Position numbers and translations under genes: made by a program
DNA from: Marvinbryantia formatexigens DSM 14469
Lineage (GTDB): Bacteria; Bacillota; Clostridia; Lachnospirales; Lachnospiraceae
Length of the DNA: 64,000 bases
NCBI RefSeq assembly: GCF_025148285.1
Contig: NZ_CP102268.1
Location: 1,956,001-2,020,000 of the forward strand
Direction: 5' to 3'
Notes under the pieces: generated by a model
Databases searched by the model: none
What the model saw: the letters and a program-made list of their open reading frames with translations, nothing else
Told to the model about the DNA's origin: nothing
Shown here: positions 41,869 through 50,268 of the stretch, one piece after another
Layout of the letters: each line of letters begins with the position of its first letter
Position numbering within the stretch: the stretch's first letter is position 1

Positions 41869-43743
41869 TTATAAATCTATTTCCACTTCCTCATCTCCGG
41901 CTGTCAGAACATAGGTGTTTCCCTCCGTTAATTCCGGAGATGTGATTACCACAGACTGGAATGCCTTCTGACACCGCCAGGATACGATTTCCTCCCCGTC
42001 GCCAGTTTTCAGAGAAATGATGCTTTCCGCCGGAATACTTTCTGAAAAATTATGCAGAAAATTTCCCTGTGAAGAGCTCTGTGAAAAACCCTGCGCCATG
42101 CCGCTGCTGCCTGCCGCTACCAGCGTCCCGCCGGACGCTTCCGCTTCCAGCCCATAGTCCAGCGCACTGTCGCCGCCGCCAACCGGTCCGGCAACCAGTA
42201 CAGTGCCGCCTTCCATATAAAAATAACCGTTGGAATCCAGACCGTCTCCTTCCGCCTCTACCTGAATATTTCCGCCGCAGATGCGGATATATGCCTCACT
42301 GTCAGAATCCATTCCGCCGCGCCCCATGCCTTCCTGCCACTGCATTCCGCCATTTCTTCCGCCGTGCATCCCGCCTCTCGGCATCTCCGACATCGTCCCA
42401 TTCTCTGGTATCTCCGGCGCAGCTCCTTCTTCCGGTTTTTCCAGCGTTTCACTGTTTTCCGGTATTTCTCCGCTTTCTGGAAACTCGCCATTCTCCGGCA
42501 TCGTCCCTTCCTCCGGCTTCTCCGGCGCTTCACCGTTTTCCGGTATTTCTTCACTTTCCGGAAACTCGCCATTCTCCGGCATCGTTTCTTCCTCTGGCTT
42601 CTCCGACATTTGCATTCTGCCGCCGTCCTGCCGGAATTGTTTTGCAAAAGCTTCTTCTTCCTGTGACTCGGAACCGCCGGACGCATTCATTCCATCATCT
42701 GTGGACACTACATCCAGTGTTCCCCCAAAAATCGTAATCCGGTGTCCTTCCAGCCCTTCATAGCTCTGCGGGATATTGATAACCCCGCCGTAAATCACAA
42801 GGTCCTTATCGCTGTGAATGCCGTCGTCCTGCACCGTGAGCTCCAGCTCTCCCCCGTTCATCACGATGCTTCCCGTTGCATTTATTCCATCCTCCACCGC
42901 CGACGCGGTAATGCTTCCGCCTTCCAGATATACGTTTCCCTGCTGGGTATCATCTTCATTTTTCGCTTTAATTGCATGCTGGTCTGCCTTCAGATTAATT
43001 GTACCGTCCGCAATTTTCACTGCATCCTTCCCGGCAAGGCAGTTTTCCACCGCTGTCACATTTAAGTTCCCGCCCGTAATCACGAGATCATCTTTTGACA
43101 CAATCCCGTGTTTATAGTTTCCGTTTACCGTCAGACTTCCCGTTCCCTGTATCGTCAAATCCGCCTTGCTGAAAATCGCGCCGTCCGCGTCAGCGTGCTC
43201 ATCACCGGAAGCTTCCGTATCTGCCTGCCCGCCGTCGCTCACCACATTCTCCGAACCGTCGGCAAGTGTGAGGAACACTTTGTCCGCAGATTTTATCCAC
43301 ATTGCCGCATGGTTTTCGCAGTGAATATCCACATTATCCAGCACAAGCTGCACCTTTGCCGTGTCCTCGGCATCCACAATAATCTGTCCGTCGGACAGTG
43401 TACCGGAAAGAAGATAGACTCCTTCTTCCGTAATTGTTACGATATGTTCTTCCTGCGAAACCTGGATTCCGCCGGCTGCATTCTCTCCGGACAGCGCTTC
43501 CCCGTCCGCCAGGATTTCTTCGTCAGAAAGTACCAGCTCCGTATATTCCCCGTAACCGACGTCCTTATCCCGGTCCGTGAAAGAAATATCCACAACCGAT
43601 TCCGTCAGCGTAAGCTCCTCCCCCTCACAGATTTCCGGAACCGCTGTAAAGCCATCATCCTCCAGCGCTGCGTATACAGTTGACGGAAACGTCAGCGATG
43701 ACGCCAGCGCAAATGCTGTCACATATGCAAAATGTTTTCTCAT
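41869..43743 (-). CDS. Exported carbohydrate-binding-domain protein (DUF4353-like)
   Basis: 624 residues from ATG 43743 (AGAGGAGGTTTT site). Signal peptide FAYVTAFALASSLTFPSTVYA. A right-handed repeat domain (about 75-345) is rich in nucleation motifs such as GSLTVNGNYKHGIVSKDDLV, INATGSIVMNGGELELTVQD and VISTDDGMNASG-type turns, typical of DUF4353. A Pro/Glu/Gly/Met-rich stretch (about 365-475) has two ~27-residue repeats (EKPEEGTMPENGEFPESGEI), then a second short domain ends the protein. It overlaps the DUF4956 gene by ATGA. Family members accompany CotH and VTC proteins; a surface polysaccharide or polyphosphate role is inference. Confidence 0.83.
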   Translation of the reverse strand: MRKHFAYVTAFALASSLTFPSTVYAALEDDGFTAVPEICEGEELTLTESVVDISFTDRDKDVGYGEYTELVLSDEEILADGEALSGENAAGGIQVSQEEHIVTITEEGVYLLSGTLSDGQIIVDAEDTAKVQLVLDNVDIHCENHAAMWIKSADKVFLTLADGSENVVSDGGQADTEASGDEHADADGAIFSKADLTIQGTGSLTVNGNYKHGIVSKDDLVITGGNLNVTAVENCLAGKDAVKIADGTINLKADQHAIKAKNEDDTQQGNVYLEGGSITASAVEDGINATGSIVMNGGELELTVQDDGIHSDKDLVIYGGVINIPQSYEGLEGHRITIFGGTLDVVSTDDGMNASGGSESQEEEAFAKQFRQDGGRMQMSEKPEEETMPENGEFPESEEIPENGEAPEKPEEGTMPENGEFPESGEIPENSETLEKPEEGAAPEIPENGTMSEMPRGGMHGGRNGGMQWQEGMGRGGMDSDSEAYIRICGGNIQVEAEGDGLDSNGYFYMEGGTVLVAGPVGGGDSALDYGLEAEASGGTLVAAGSSGMAQGFSQSSSQGNFLHNFSESIPAESIISLKTGDGEEIVSWRCQKAFQSVVITSPELTEGNTYVLTAGDEEVEIDL

Positions 43744-44429
43744 AAAACCTCCTCTGATCCCGTTGACGCGCTGCTGCACATAATTTCCAGATTTCCGTTA
43801 CGGCAGCGAAGGTCGTCAATCATTTTCTTTTCCTGGCCTGCATCCTTCAAAATAATCTCATACTCCAACTTAAACAGACTTCCCAGGTTACTTGTTTTTA
43901 CCTGGCACAACCGCCATTTCTTTGTATATACCGCAAATAAATCATCAAATACCTCCGTATAATCCAGAGATTCCGGAATGGTAATCCGCAATAATTTCCG
44001 TTCCTCCTTCATCTCTCCGAAGGAGCTCTTCTGCAGAACTATGCATACCATGCCGAGCAATACAACCAGCACAACGCTGATTCCGATATAGCCCATTCCT
44101 GCCGCCAGACCCGCCGCCATTGCAAAAAAGATACTTCCTATCTCCCTGGCGCTTCCTGGAATGGAACGGAATCTTACCAAAGAAAACGCTCCCATCGCCG
44201 CAATGCCGGTTCCGAGATTTCCATTCACCAGCGTAATCATCACCTGCACCAGCGCAGGCAGCATAGCCAGCGTAACAACAAAATTTTTCCGGTAATTTCC
44301 CTGATACATATAAATGCAGGCAACTGCCATGCCAAGTACCAGAGCCGTCAGAAAGCATATCAGAAAGCTCTTTGCAGAAAACGTCATTGTCCCGTTTTCA
44401 ATCAATACAGATTCAAAAAGCTGTTCCAT
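43740..44429 (-). CDS. DUF4956 membrane protein
   Basis: 229 residues with about four N-terminal membrane segments (FLICFLTALVLGMAVACIYM, ALVQVMITLVNGNLGTGIAA, IFFAMAAGLAAGMGYIGISV) and a soluble C-terminal domain (about 140-225: LLRITIPESLDYTEVFDDLF). The SLVRFRSIPGSAREIGSIFF block is the family signature. It overlaps both neighbours (17 bases with the VTC gene, 4 with the surface-protein gene), so all three are translationally coupled. DUF4956/VTC/CotH clusters are thought to act in polyphosphate or cell-surface phosphorylation; the precise function is unknown. Confidence 0.88.
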   Translation of the reverse strand: MEQLFESVLIENGTMTFSAKSFLICFLTALVLGMAVACIYMYQGNYRKNFVVTLAMLPALVQVMITLVNGNLGTGIAAMGAFSLVRFRSIPGSAREIGSIFFAMAAGLAAGMGYIGISVVLVVLLGMVCIVLQKSSFGEMKEERKLLRITIPESLDYTEVFDDLFAVYTKKWRLCQVKTSNLGSLFKLEYEIILKDAGQEKKMIDDLRCRNGNLEIMCSSASTGSEEVL

Positions 44430-45129
44430 TTGCTGCCGCCTCCTTCATCTCTTTATACGCCCGTCCGTACTTCGAAAAAGAAACCGGATAAAGCTTCAGT
44501 TCATCCAGAATATCCGCCATCCACACCGGCAGGGCGTCCGGCGTCTTAACTTCCATCAGGTAAAAACCTTTCTGAATGATCAGATGACCTTCCCCCTCTT
44601 CCTGAAGGTCCAGCCTTGTATTGCGCCAGCAAAGGTTATCATCAAACGTAATGCGAAGCCCGCTGCTATCCCTGGCAGCCAGTGCGATTCGATCATATGC
44701 TATGTACATTTTCGGTTCCATATGCCTGTGATACTTTAAGAACCAGTCAATTTCCCGCAGAATCTGCGAATCGCCGGATGGCTTTTTCCCATCATAGAGG
44801 TATTCAACTGCCTCCTCAAATGCCATTTCTTCACGCCGCTTATAAACAATCCCGTCATACTTCTTTTTCAATTCGACAAATACATGCCCGCCATTTTTAT
44901 CCATCCCATAGCTGCGAAGCCGCAGCTTCTCCTTATATACCGGTTTATCCAGCGACTCGCGAATCAACTGGAAATCCGGCGTGTCAAAATAAATATTATA
45001 AATTCTGCTCCTGCCGTACCGGTCCATTTCCATATGCTCCGTCAGCGCTTCCCGCATCTGTTTATACTGCGTTTCATCCAGAAGATACTTTATTTCATAT
45101 CTTTTAAAAATTGTCTGTGCCTGCTCCAT
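44413..45129 (-). CDS. VTC-domain polyphosphate polymerase-like protein
   Basis: 238 residues from ATG 45129 (TGGAGGGAAGGATTGC site). The CYTH-type tunnel fold is visible in FKRYEIKYLLDETQYKQM (E-x-K), IYNIYFDTPDFQLIRESL, KEKLRLRSYG, HVFVELKKKYDGIVYKRR and FYLMEVKTPDALP. Basic residues in these strands bind ATP and the growing polyphosphate in yeast Vtc4. First gene of the VTC/DUF4956/DUF4353 operon. A CotH gene, the usual fourth partner, is absent. Confidence 0.9.
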   Translation of the reverse strand: MEQAQTIFKRYEIKYLLDETQYKQMREALTEHMEMDRYGRSRIYNIYFDTPDFQLIRESLDKPVYKEKLRLRSYGMDKNGGHVFVELKKKYDGIVYKRREEMAFEEAVEYLYDGKKPSGDSQILREIDWFLKYHRHMEPKMYIAYDRIALAARDSSGLRITFDDNLCWRNTRLDLQEEGEGHLIIQKGFYLMEVKTPDALPVWMADILDELKLYPVSFSKYGRAYKEMKEAAANGTAF

Positions 45130-45302
45130 GCAATCCTTCCCTCCAAATATCATTTTTACGATATAGTTTTATAAAACAATTCTTGAAGAAAGATTGAAAA
45201 GACGCCGCATCCGGTCATTTCACAAAGAATTCACAGCTTCAGAAAAAATAAGGACCGAATGTTTTTAGTAGAATTAAACCTTTTTATTCATTTTAATCCA
45301 AT

Positions 45303-45428
45303 TTATTCCTTTTTTATAACAATAAAAGCAGAGAACCTTTTGCTCTCCGCTTTCAATCCATCCTTTATAAAATCAGTCAATACCTCACAAAACCTAAAGA
45401 TCTCTGCCAGGTTCACCAAAATCTGCAT
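45303..45428 (-). CDS. Possible 41-residue helical peptide, weak evidence
   Basis: The frame starts ATG 45428 (MQILVNLAEIFRFCEVLTDF) and is amphipathic-helical in its first 30 residues. The C-terminus is encoded by the terminator hairpin at 45327-45351. No convincing ribosome site precedes it. It could be a real small peptide in the tail of the zinc-transporter transcript, or chance. Confidence 0.25.
   Translation of the reverse strand: MQILVNLAEIFRFCEVLTDFIKDGLKAESKRFSAFIVIKKE
45318..45351 (-). terminator. Intrinsic terminator downstream of the ZIP transporter gene
   Basis: On the minus strand AGCGGAGA pairs with TCTCTGCT (45327-45351, one G-U pair), followed by TTTATTGTT. It lies about 170 bases after the transporter's stop. 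Confidence 0.75.
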
Positions 45429-45461
45429 TAATGGCGATATTAGAAGTGTACTATCACAGCT

Positions 45462-45489
45462 TCGTGCACAGGAGGTATCCTGTGCACGA
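45462..45489. promoter_or_regulatory. Perfect 28-base palindromic hairpin
   Basis: TCGTGCACAGGA (45462-45473), loop GGTA, and its exact complement (45478-45489), 36 bases after the ZIP stop. No T-run follows on either strand, so it is not a standard terminator; a protein-binding site or RNA-stability hairpin is possible. The remainder of the 45154-45524 gap holds the VTC operon's upstream region and nothing else recognised. Confidence 0.6.
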
Positions 45490-45524
45490 TAGATGGAATC
45501 CATGTACCCTTATGCATCCCTTAT

Positions 45525-46274
45525 TTATGATATATAGTAATCCATCAAAATCATCAGAATAAATCCAGCCAGCATGGAATAGGTTGCCAGGCGTTCGTAG
45601 CCGTGGCTGTGGGTTTCCGGAATCATTTCATCGCTGACCACATAGATCATGGTTCCGCCTGCGAATGCCAGCGCCGCCGGGAGAATAAAACTGGCGACCG
45701 TTACTGCCGCATAGCCGAGCATGGTTCCGATAATTTCTATCACGCCGGTAAAGCAGGCAATGAAAAATACTCTCTTTGCCGGAACGCCTGCAAGAAGCAG
45801 CGGCGATACGATTACCATGCCCTCCGGTATATTCTGCAGCGCAATGCCCAGTGCCACCGTAATTGCATTGCCGATGTCCTCACTGCCGAATCCTACTCCG
45901 GCAGCAATTCCTTCCGGCAGATTGTGTATGGCAATCGCCATCACAAAAAGCATTACCTTGTTCAGATGAGACTGCCTGTCGGCGTGAGCCTCCTGGTCCA
46001 GCCCGGTAATCCGGTGCAGATGCGGCGTCAGCTTATCCGCAAAATTCAGACACACTGCACCGACAAGGATACCCGCACAGGTGACCCAGACATTTCCATA
46101 TTCCAGCGACGGAATAATCAGCCCGAAAATTGCCGCCGCGAGCATCACTCCTGCTGCAAAGCCCAGCACTCCATCGTTCAGCTCATGCGGAATCTTCCGG
46201 AATAAAAATCCCAGAAAAACGCCGATTATCGTAGCGCCTCCTACCCCGATTGCGGATATCATCGCCAACTGCAT
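45525..46274 (-). CDS. ZIP-family divalent metal transporter
   Basis: About 249 residues from ATG 46274 (CAGGAG 9 bases upstream). Eight membrane segments. The metal-binding helices are VMAIAIHNLPEGIAAGVGFG (HN..E) and IALQNIPEGMVIVSPLLL (QN..E), the standard ZIP IV/V pair. A His-rich loop (KLTPHLHRITGLDQEAHADR) fits zinc handling. It imports Zn2+ or Fe2+. Transcribed alone toward the terminator at 45318-45351. Confidence 0.94.
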   Translation of the reverse strand: MQLAMISAIGVGGATIIGVFLGFLFRKIPHELNDGVLGFAAGVMLAAAIFGLIIPSLEYGNVWVTCAGILVGAVCLNFADKLTPHLHRITGLDQEAHADRQSHLNKVMLFVMAIAIHNLPEGIAAGVGFGSEDIGNAITVALGIALQNIPEGMVIVSPLLLAGVPAKRVFFIACFTGVIEIIGTMLGYAAVTVASFILPAALAFAGGTMIYVVSDEMIPETHSHGYERLATYSMLAGFILMILMDYYIS

Positions 46275-46397
46275 ATGCACATACTCCTGTTCTGAAAATT
46301 TTATGGGCGGCTGAAATCACTTTCCCGCACAACCACTTTATATTATCAGCTATTATTTCCGCCGCTTGCCAATGCAAAAAACTATATGCGCAGGTTA

Positions 46398-47726
46398 CTA
46401 TTTATCATCCTTCAGCATTTCCATCAGTTTTGCCGGTCCCGGCAGATTTCCCTTATAAAGAGACATCATTTTATACAGCTTTCCGGCAAGCAGTGTCACA
46501 AGAACCACTGTAAGCAGAACAATTCCAAGAGAACCGATTGCCTGAGGCGTACTCATGCCGCCGAGCAGAATTTTGGTTGGCGCCACAAGAATCGCCGTAA
46601 ACGGCATCCATACCTGCCAGGTAACCGCATCCCAGGATACATCTGCATTTGTGCCGCCCGAATACATCGTTGCAAAAAAGCTTATGATAAGAATCAGCAC
46701 AAACAATATATTTGTACTGGAGAGGTCCTCCGGTTTTTCCGCAATCGCGCCGCCGATTGCCGCCAGGGAGCAGTACAGAAGAAGCCCCGCCGCCAGCATC
46801 AGAAGTGCCAGTATGACCCCGGATGGGGTAAACATGCCGGAAATACTGCCAAACGCATCAAAAAGCTGCAAAATTGCCATGTCCGACTGTGGATTTATTG
46901 CTTTTACAAGCTGCGCACCTGCTGCAAAACCTCCTGCCAGACCTGCCAGCCAGCAAAACAACTGCAGAATCCCGCTCGCCGCTGTCGCAAATACTTTTCC
47001 AAGGAGCATTGCGCCCGGCTTCACAGATACCAGAAACAAATCCATCAGCTTTGACGTCTTTTCCATAATAGCACTGTTTGCCGTTCCCTGTCCATACGCA
47101 AGAATCATAAAATACAGTATCATGATATTTAAATAGGGAAGAATCATGGAAAAAATCTCCCGCGCCGCCGCATATTCATCCGTTTCGCCCTCCTGTATCT
47201 CCGTATCGCGCACAGCAATCTCAATCGGCATGGTGAGCTCGGCAATCTGTGTATATGCCAGCTTCGATTTCTGTATCAGCACATAGCGGAAATACCGTTC
47301 AATATATTCTGCATAGGCATCCGCATCCTTCTGCGTCAGCTCCGTGTCCTCCGGAAGAAGCACGGAAAGCTGATAGCTGTCTCCCTGCTTCTCTACCGCC
47401 AGAATAACCGCATAGCCGTCAGAGGCTGCCTGCGCAGCCGCCGTATCAACACTGTCCGCCATTTCGTAAGTGACATTTTGAAACTGCTCCGCATCGGCGC
47501 TGTTTAAAAAACTGTAATCCGCCAGGTCCTGCTCTTCATCAATCACATAAACCTTTGTGATTTTGCTCTCATAATGCTCTTCTTTTCCAAAATATTCGAT
47601 TGCCGGCATAATCAGCGCCGGAAGAAGGAAGCACAGTACCGTCACAAGAATCGTTGCATTGCGGTACCCCTTCCCCTTTACATGCTGCATAAAGGTAAAT
47701 GAAAAAATCGTTCCGATACTTTTCAT
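46398..47726 (-). CDS. ABC-2 type permease (NatB-like), second permease of the PadR operon
   Basis: 442 residues from ATG 47726 (GAAGGAGGCGCAATGAT site). One membrane helix at about 20-40, a large extracytoplasmic domain (about 45-175) and five or six C-terminal helices (YLNIMILYFMILAYGQGTAN, LLGKVFATAASGILQLFCWL, TNILFVLILIISFFATMYSG). The motif SAIMEKTSKLMDLFLVSVKP is typical of NatB/YhaP permeases. Starts one base after the preceding permease gene's stop. With its partner it should form the membrane part of an exporter for sodium or a toxic compound (inference). Confidence 0.88.
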   Translation of the reverse strand: MKSIGTIFSFTFMQHVKGKGYRNATILVTVLCFLLPALIMPAIEYFGKEEHYESKITKVYVIDEEQDLADYSFLNSADAEQFQNVTYEMADSVDTAAAQAASDGYAVILAVEKQGDSYQLSVLLPEDTELTQKDADAYAEYIERYFRYVLIQKSKLAYTQIAELTMPIEIAVRDTEIQEGETDEYAAAREIFSMILPYLNIMILYFMILAYGQGTANSAIMEKTSKLMDLFLVSVKPGAMLLGKVFATAASGILQLFCWLAGLAGGFAAGAQLVKAINPQSDMAILQLFDAFGSISGMFTPSGVILALLMLAAGLLLYCSLAAIGGAIAEKPEDLSSTNILFVLILIISFFATMYSGGTNADVSWDAVTWQVWMPFTAILVAPTKILLGGMSTPQAIGSLGIVLLTVVLVTLLAGKLYKMMSLYKGNLPGPAKLMEMLKDDK

Positions 47727-47727
47727 A

Positions 47728-49038
47728 TCATTGCGCCTCCTTCGTACGTTTTCCGCCAAGCATTGCAATCCATCCGCCCAGCTTCAGACGGCTTCCGCGG
47801 TACATCATCAAATCCCGGTATACCTTTGCGCATACATATGCCAGAAGCGCAATCACAGCAAGCTGTATCAGCCACGACAGCACAACCATCCCGATTCCGG
47901 CGCTTCCCATAATATAGTATGTGGGCGCGCAGAAGATGGATACCACCGGCAGGAGAATAACTGCCGTATTTACCACTGGCGTATCCACGGCAACTGCTAT
48001 CACTGCCGCCAGATATCCAATCATTACAAGCATAACCACCGCCATATTTGCCGGCTCTACATCCTCCATTGATGAGCATCCGGTTCCAATCAGCCCGCTG
48101 AGCAGAGAAACCAGCAGATACCCCAGCAGTACCGACGCCAGCAGAACCAGAACCGCCAGCGGCGAGAGCCGGAAGCTCTCCGAATTAATTTCCATCGCCG
48201 CAAACTGACCGGTAATTACGGATATATCGATAAAGCGTCCGGTAATTACACAGGAGATACCCATTGCGGCTATTAAAACGGCAATCAGACCAAACACATA
48301 GGTCATAACGGCAAGAATTTTACCCAGCAGCATGGCAAGCGGTCTCACACTCACCATCAGAAGCTCCGCCAGCTTTGACGCTTTCTCCTCAATTACCTTC
48401 TGGATGATATAAGCGGAAACGAAGGTGCAGAGCATAAGTACAATAATGGAATATACCATCTGTACACCGAACCTGGCATCAAAATTATCTTCCCCGCCCT
48501 GCAAAAATTCCGATACTGACGAGGTATGCACACTGTACCCTCCGGTAAGAACCGCAATCTGCTGCGGTGTTGCTTCCTGCTGCGCATAGCGCGCCTCATC
48601 CAGAAGTGTGGAAAAAGCCTCTGTACACTGTGAAAGCTCCTGCCCGGAAAAATCCCTTATCTCCGCCGTGACAGCCTCTATTTCAAAGCTTACTACATTT
48701 CTTTTCAGATGAAGATATACCTCCGTCGGACCAATGTCCTCTACTTTCATCTCCTCCGTCGTTTCCGTAAAAGAAGTATCTGCAAAAGTTTCATTTTTTA
48801 TCGGTATCTCCGCCAGATTCAGCTCATATCCGGTATCATTTTTCACATAAACATTCGTGATATCAGAAGATGTCGTCTTTTCCCCGCCCATCAGAAGCGC
48901 CATCACAGGAATGCTGGCGGCGGCAAACAACAACATAATTATAAGCATAATCATATTTGCCGGTCCCTTCAGCATCTGACTGAGCGTAAAACCATACACC
49001 TTCCCTGTCCCGGTAAAATCCTTTCTGCTAATCTTCAT
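47728..49038 (-). CDS. ABC-2 type permease (NatB-like), first permease
   Basis: About 436 residues; ATG 49038 (MKISRKDFTGTGKVYGF) or 49044 could start it, inside the end of the ATPase gene. Same layout as its downstream paralogue: helix at 33-52, extracytoplasmic domain, then IEEKASKLAELLMVSVRPLAMLLGK and several helices. It overlaps the ATPase gene by about 10 bases, so synthesis is coupled. Two distinct NatB-type permeases with one ATPase imply a heterodimeric transporter. Confidence 0.88.
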   Translation of the reverse strand: MKISRKDFTGTGKVYGFTLSQMLKGPANMIMLIIMLLFAAASIPVMALLMGGEKTTSSDITNVYVKNDTGYELNLAEIPIKNETFADTSFTETTEEMKVEDIGPTEVYLHLKRNVVSFEIEAVTAEIRDFSGQELSQCTEAFSTLLDEARYAQQEATPQQIAVLTGGYSVHTSSVSEFLQGGEDNFDARFGVQMVYSIIVLMLCTFVSAYIIQKVIEEKASKLAELLMVSVRPLAMLLGKILAVMTYVFGLIAVLIAAMGISCVITGRFIDISVITGQFAAMEINSESFRLSPLAVLVLLASVLLGYLLVSLLSGLIGTGCSSMEDVEPANMAVVMLVMIGYLAAVIAVAVDTPVVNTAVILLPVVSIFCAPTYYIMGSAGIGMVVLSWLIQLAVIALLAYVCAKVYRDLMMYRGSRLKLGGWIAMLGGKRTKEAQ

Positions 49039-50062
49039 GTGCATCACCCACTTTTTCCACAAATATTTCATGCAGCGACGGCTCCCGCAAATCAAAGGTA
49101 ATAACGCTGACGGAATGGTCGATCAGCAATTTCAGAAAAGCATTTGCCTGCTCCTCACCGGAAACACGAAGCTGATATTCGCACTCCTTTTGCGCAACAA
49201 GCGTCAGCCCTGCCTTTTCAATCAATTCGCTCACATCGGTCTCCGTTTTCAGTGAGAGATTGATTCTGCCATAACTCTTTTTAATATCATTCAGATGCCC
49301 CTGGAGAACAGTCTTTGAACGGTTTAAAATGATAATATCCGTACAGAATTCCTCCACCGTTGCCATCTGATGGCTGGACATAATCATATATTTTCCCTTC
49401 GCTATCTCCTCGCGGATAATGCTCTTGAACAGGTCGGTGTTTACCGGATCCAGACCGGAGAGAGGCTCATCCAGAATCAGAAGGTCCGGATCCGGCAGCA
49501 GCGCTGTCATAAACTGTATCTTCTGCTGATTTCCCTTGGAAAGCTGGTCCGCCTTTTTGGGTGCCTGTTTTCTGGCGCGTTTTTTGCTTTCCGGTTTTTC
49601 CGCACTTCTTTTCCGGTCAGAGTCCGCTGCACCTTTGTTCTCATCATTACCAGAGAGTGCCTCTTTCCTGCTTGAAGCGCCTCCGTCCGGATAGAGATAT
49701 TCCTCCACCTCCAGACGTTCTGCCCAGTACCGGATACGCTTCTTTGCCTCCGCTTTCGGGATGCCGCGCAGCGCCGCAAAATAGATAAGCTGGTCCATCA
49801 GCGTATATTTTGGATACAGCCCGCGTTCCTCCGCAAGATAGCCGACATTGCAGACGGACGTATCCAGCGGCTTTCCGTTCCAGAGCACCTCGCCGCTGTC
49901 CCGTGATAACATATTCAGCATCATACGGATGGACGTTGTCTTTCCGGCGCCATTTGTGCCGAGCAGCGCAAACACACCGGGACGTGCCATTTCAAAGTTC
50001 AGATTATCCACAACTGTTTTATCCCCGTATTTTTTTGACAGATTTCTTACAACCAGACTCAT
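49028..50062 (-). CDS. ABC transporter ATPase (NatA-like) with a charged insertion
   Basis: 344 residues. Walker A LGTNGAGKTTSIRMM (near 35), signature LSKGNQQKIQFM (near 173), Walker B DLLILDEPLSGLDP, and H-loop MSSHQM are all intact. Between the helical subdomain (YWAERLEVEEYLY) and the signature there is an extra ~45-residue Lys/Arg/Glu-rich segment (about 122-168; GGASSRKEALSGNDENKGAA onward) not usual in this family. A C-terminal domain (about 225-340) is typical of NatA/YhaQ proteins. It powers the two permeases encoded directly downstream. Confidence 0.92.
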   Translation of the reverse strand: MSLVVRNLSKKYGDKTVVDNLNFEMARPGVFALLGTNGAGKTTSIRMMLNMLSRDSGEVLWNGKPLDTSVCNVGYLAEERGLYPKYTLMDQLIYFAALRGIPKAEAKKRIRYWAERLEVEEYLYPDGGASSRKEALSGNDENKGAADSDRKRSAEKPESKKRARKQAPKKADQLSKGNQQKIQFMTALLPDPDLLILDEPLSGLDPVNTDLFKSIIREEIAKGKYMIMSSHQMATVEEFCTDIIILNRSKTVLQGHLNDIKKSYGRINLSLKTETDVSELIEKAGLTLVAQKECEYQLRVSGEEQANAFLKLLIDHSVSVITFDLREPSLHEIFVEKVGDAHED

Positions 50063-50226
50063 ATTTTCTCCCTTCCCTTTTCGATATCTTTGAATTTTGC
50101 TATTTCTCCGGATTCCATCGTGCTTTCGGCTTCTGCAATACCTCCGGATCCCATCGTGCTTTCGGCTTCTGCAATGCCTCCGGATTTCATCATACCTTCG
50201 GCTTCTGCAATGCCTCCAGGTTCCAC
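50059..50226 (-). CDS. Possible 55-residue tandem-repeat peptide coupled to natA
   Basis: An open frame from GTG 50226 reads through the 36-bp repeats as 12-residue units (GGIAEAESTMGS, three copies) and ends in TGA overlapping the natA ATG (ATGA). No clear ribosome site precedes it. The exact multiple-of-three period and the stop/start overlap favour translation, but the evidence is indirect. Confidence 0.35.
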   Translation of the reverse strand: MEPGGIAEAEGMMKSGGIAEAESTMGSGGIAEAESTMESGEIAKFKDIEKGREKI

Positions 50227-50230
50227 AACA
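50106..50230. repeat. 36-bp tandem repeat, about 3.5 units
   Basis: Units start at 50106, 50142, 50178 and 50214 (partial), beginning CTCCGGATTCCATCGTGCTT with a few substitutions. The array lies between the DUF2812 gene and natA. Confidence 0.92.
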
Positions 50231-50268
50231 CCCAGTTTAAATAGTTATCCGGAAATGTCAATTCTTCC

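Noticed and set aside
45462..45489. Terminator of the ZIP gene
   Set aside because: Stem is strong but lacks a T-tract; a better terminator exists at 45318-45351.
50106..50230. CRISPR array
   Set aside because: The 36-bp units are contiguous, with no unique spacers and no cas genes.
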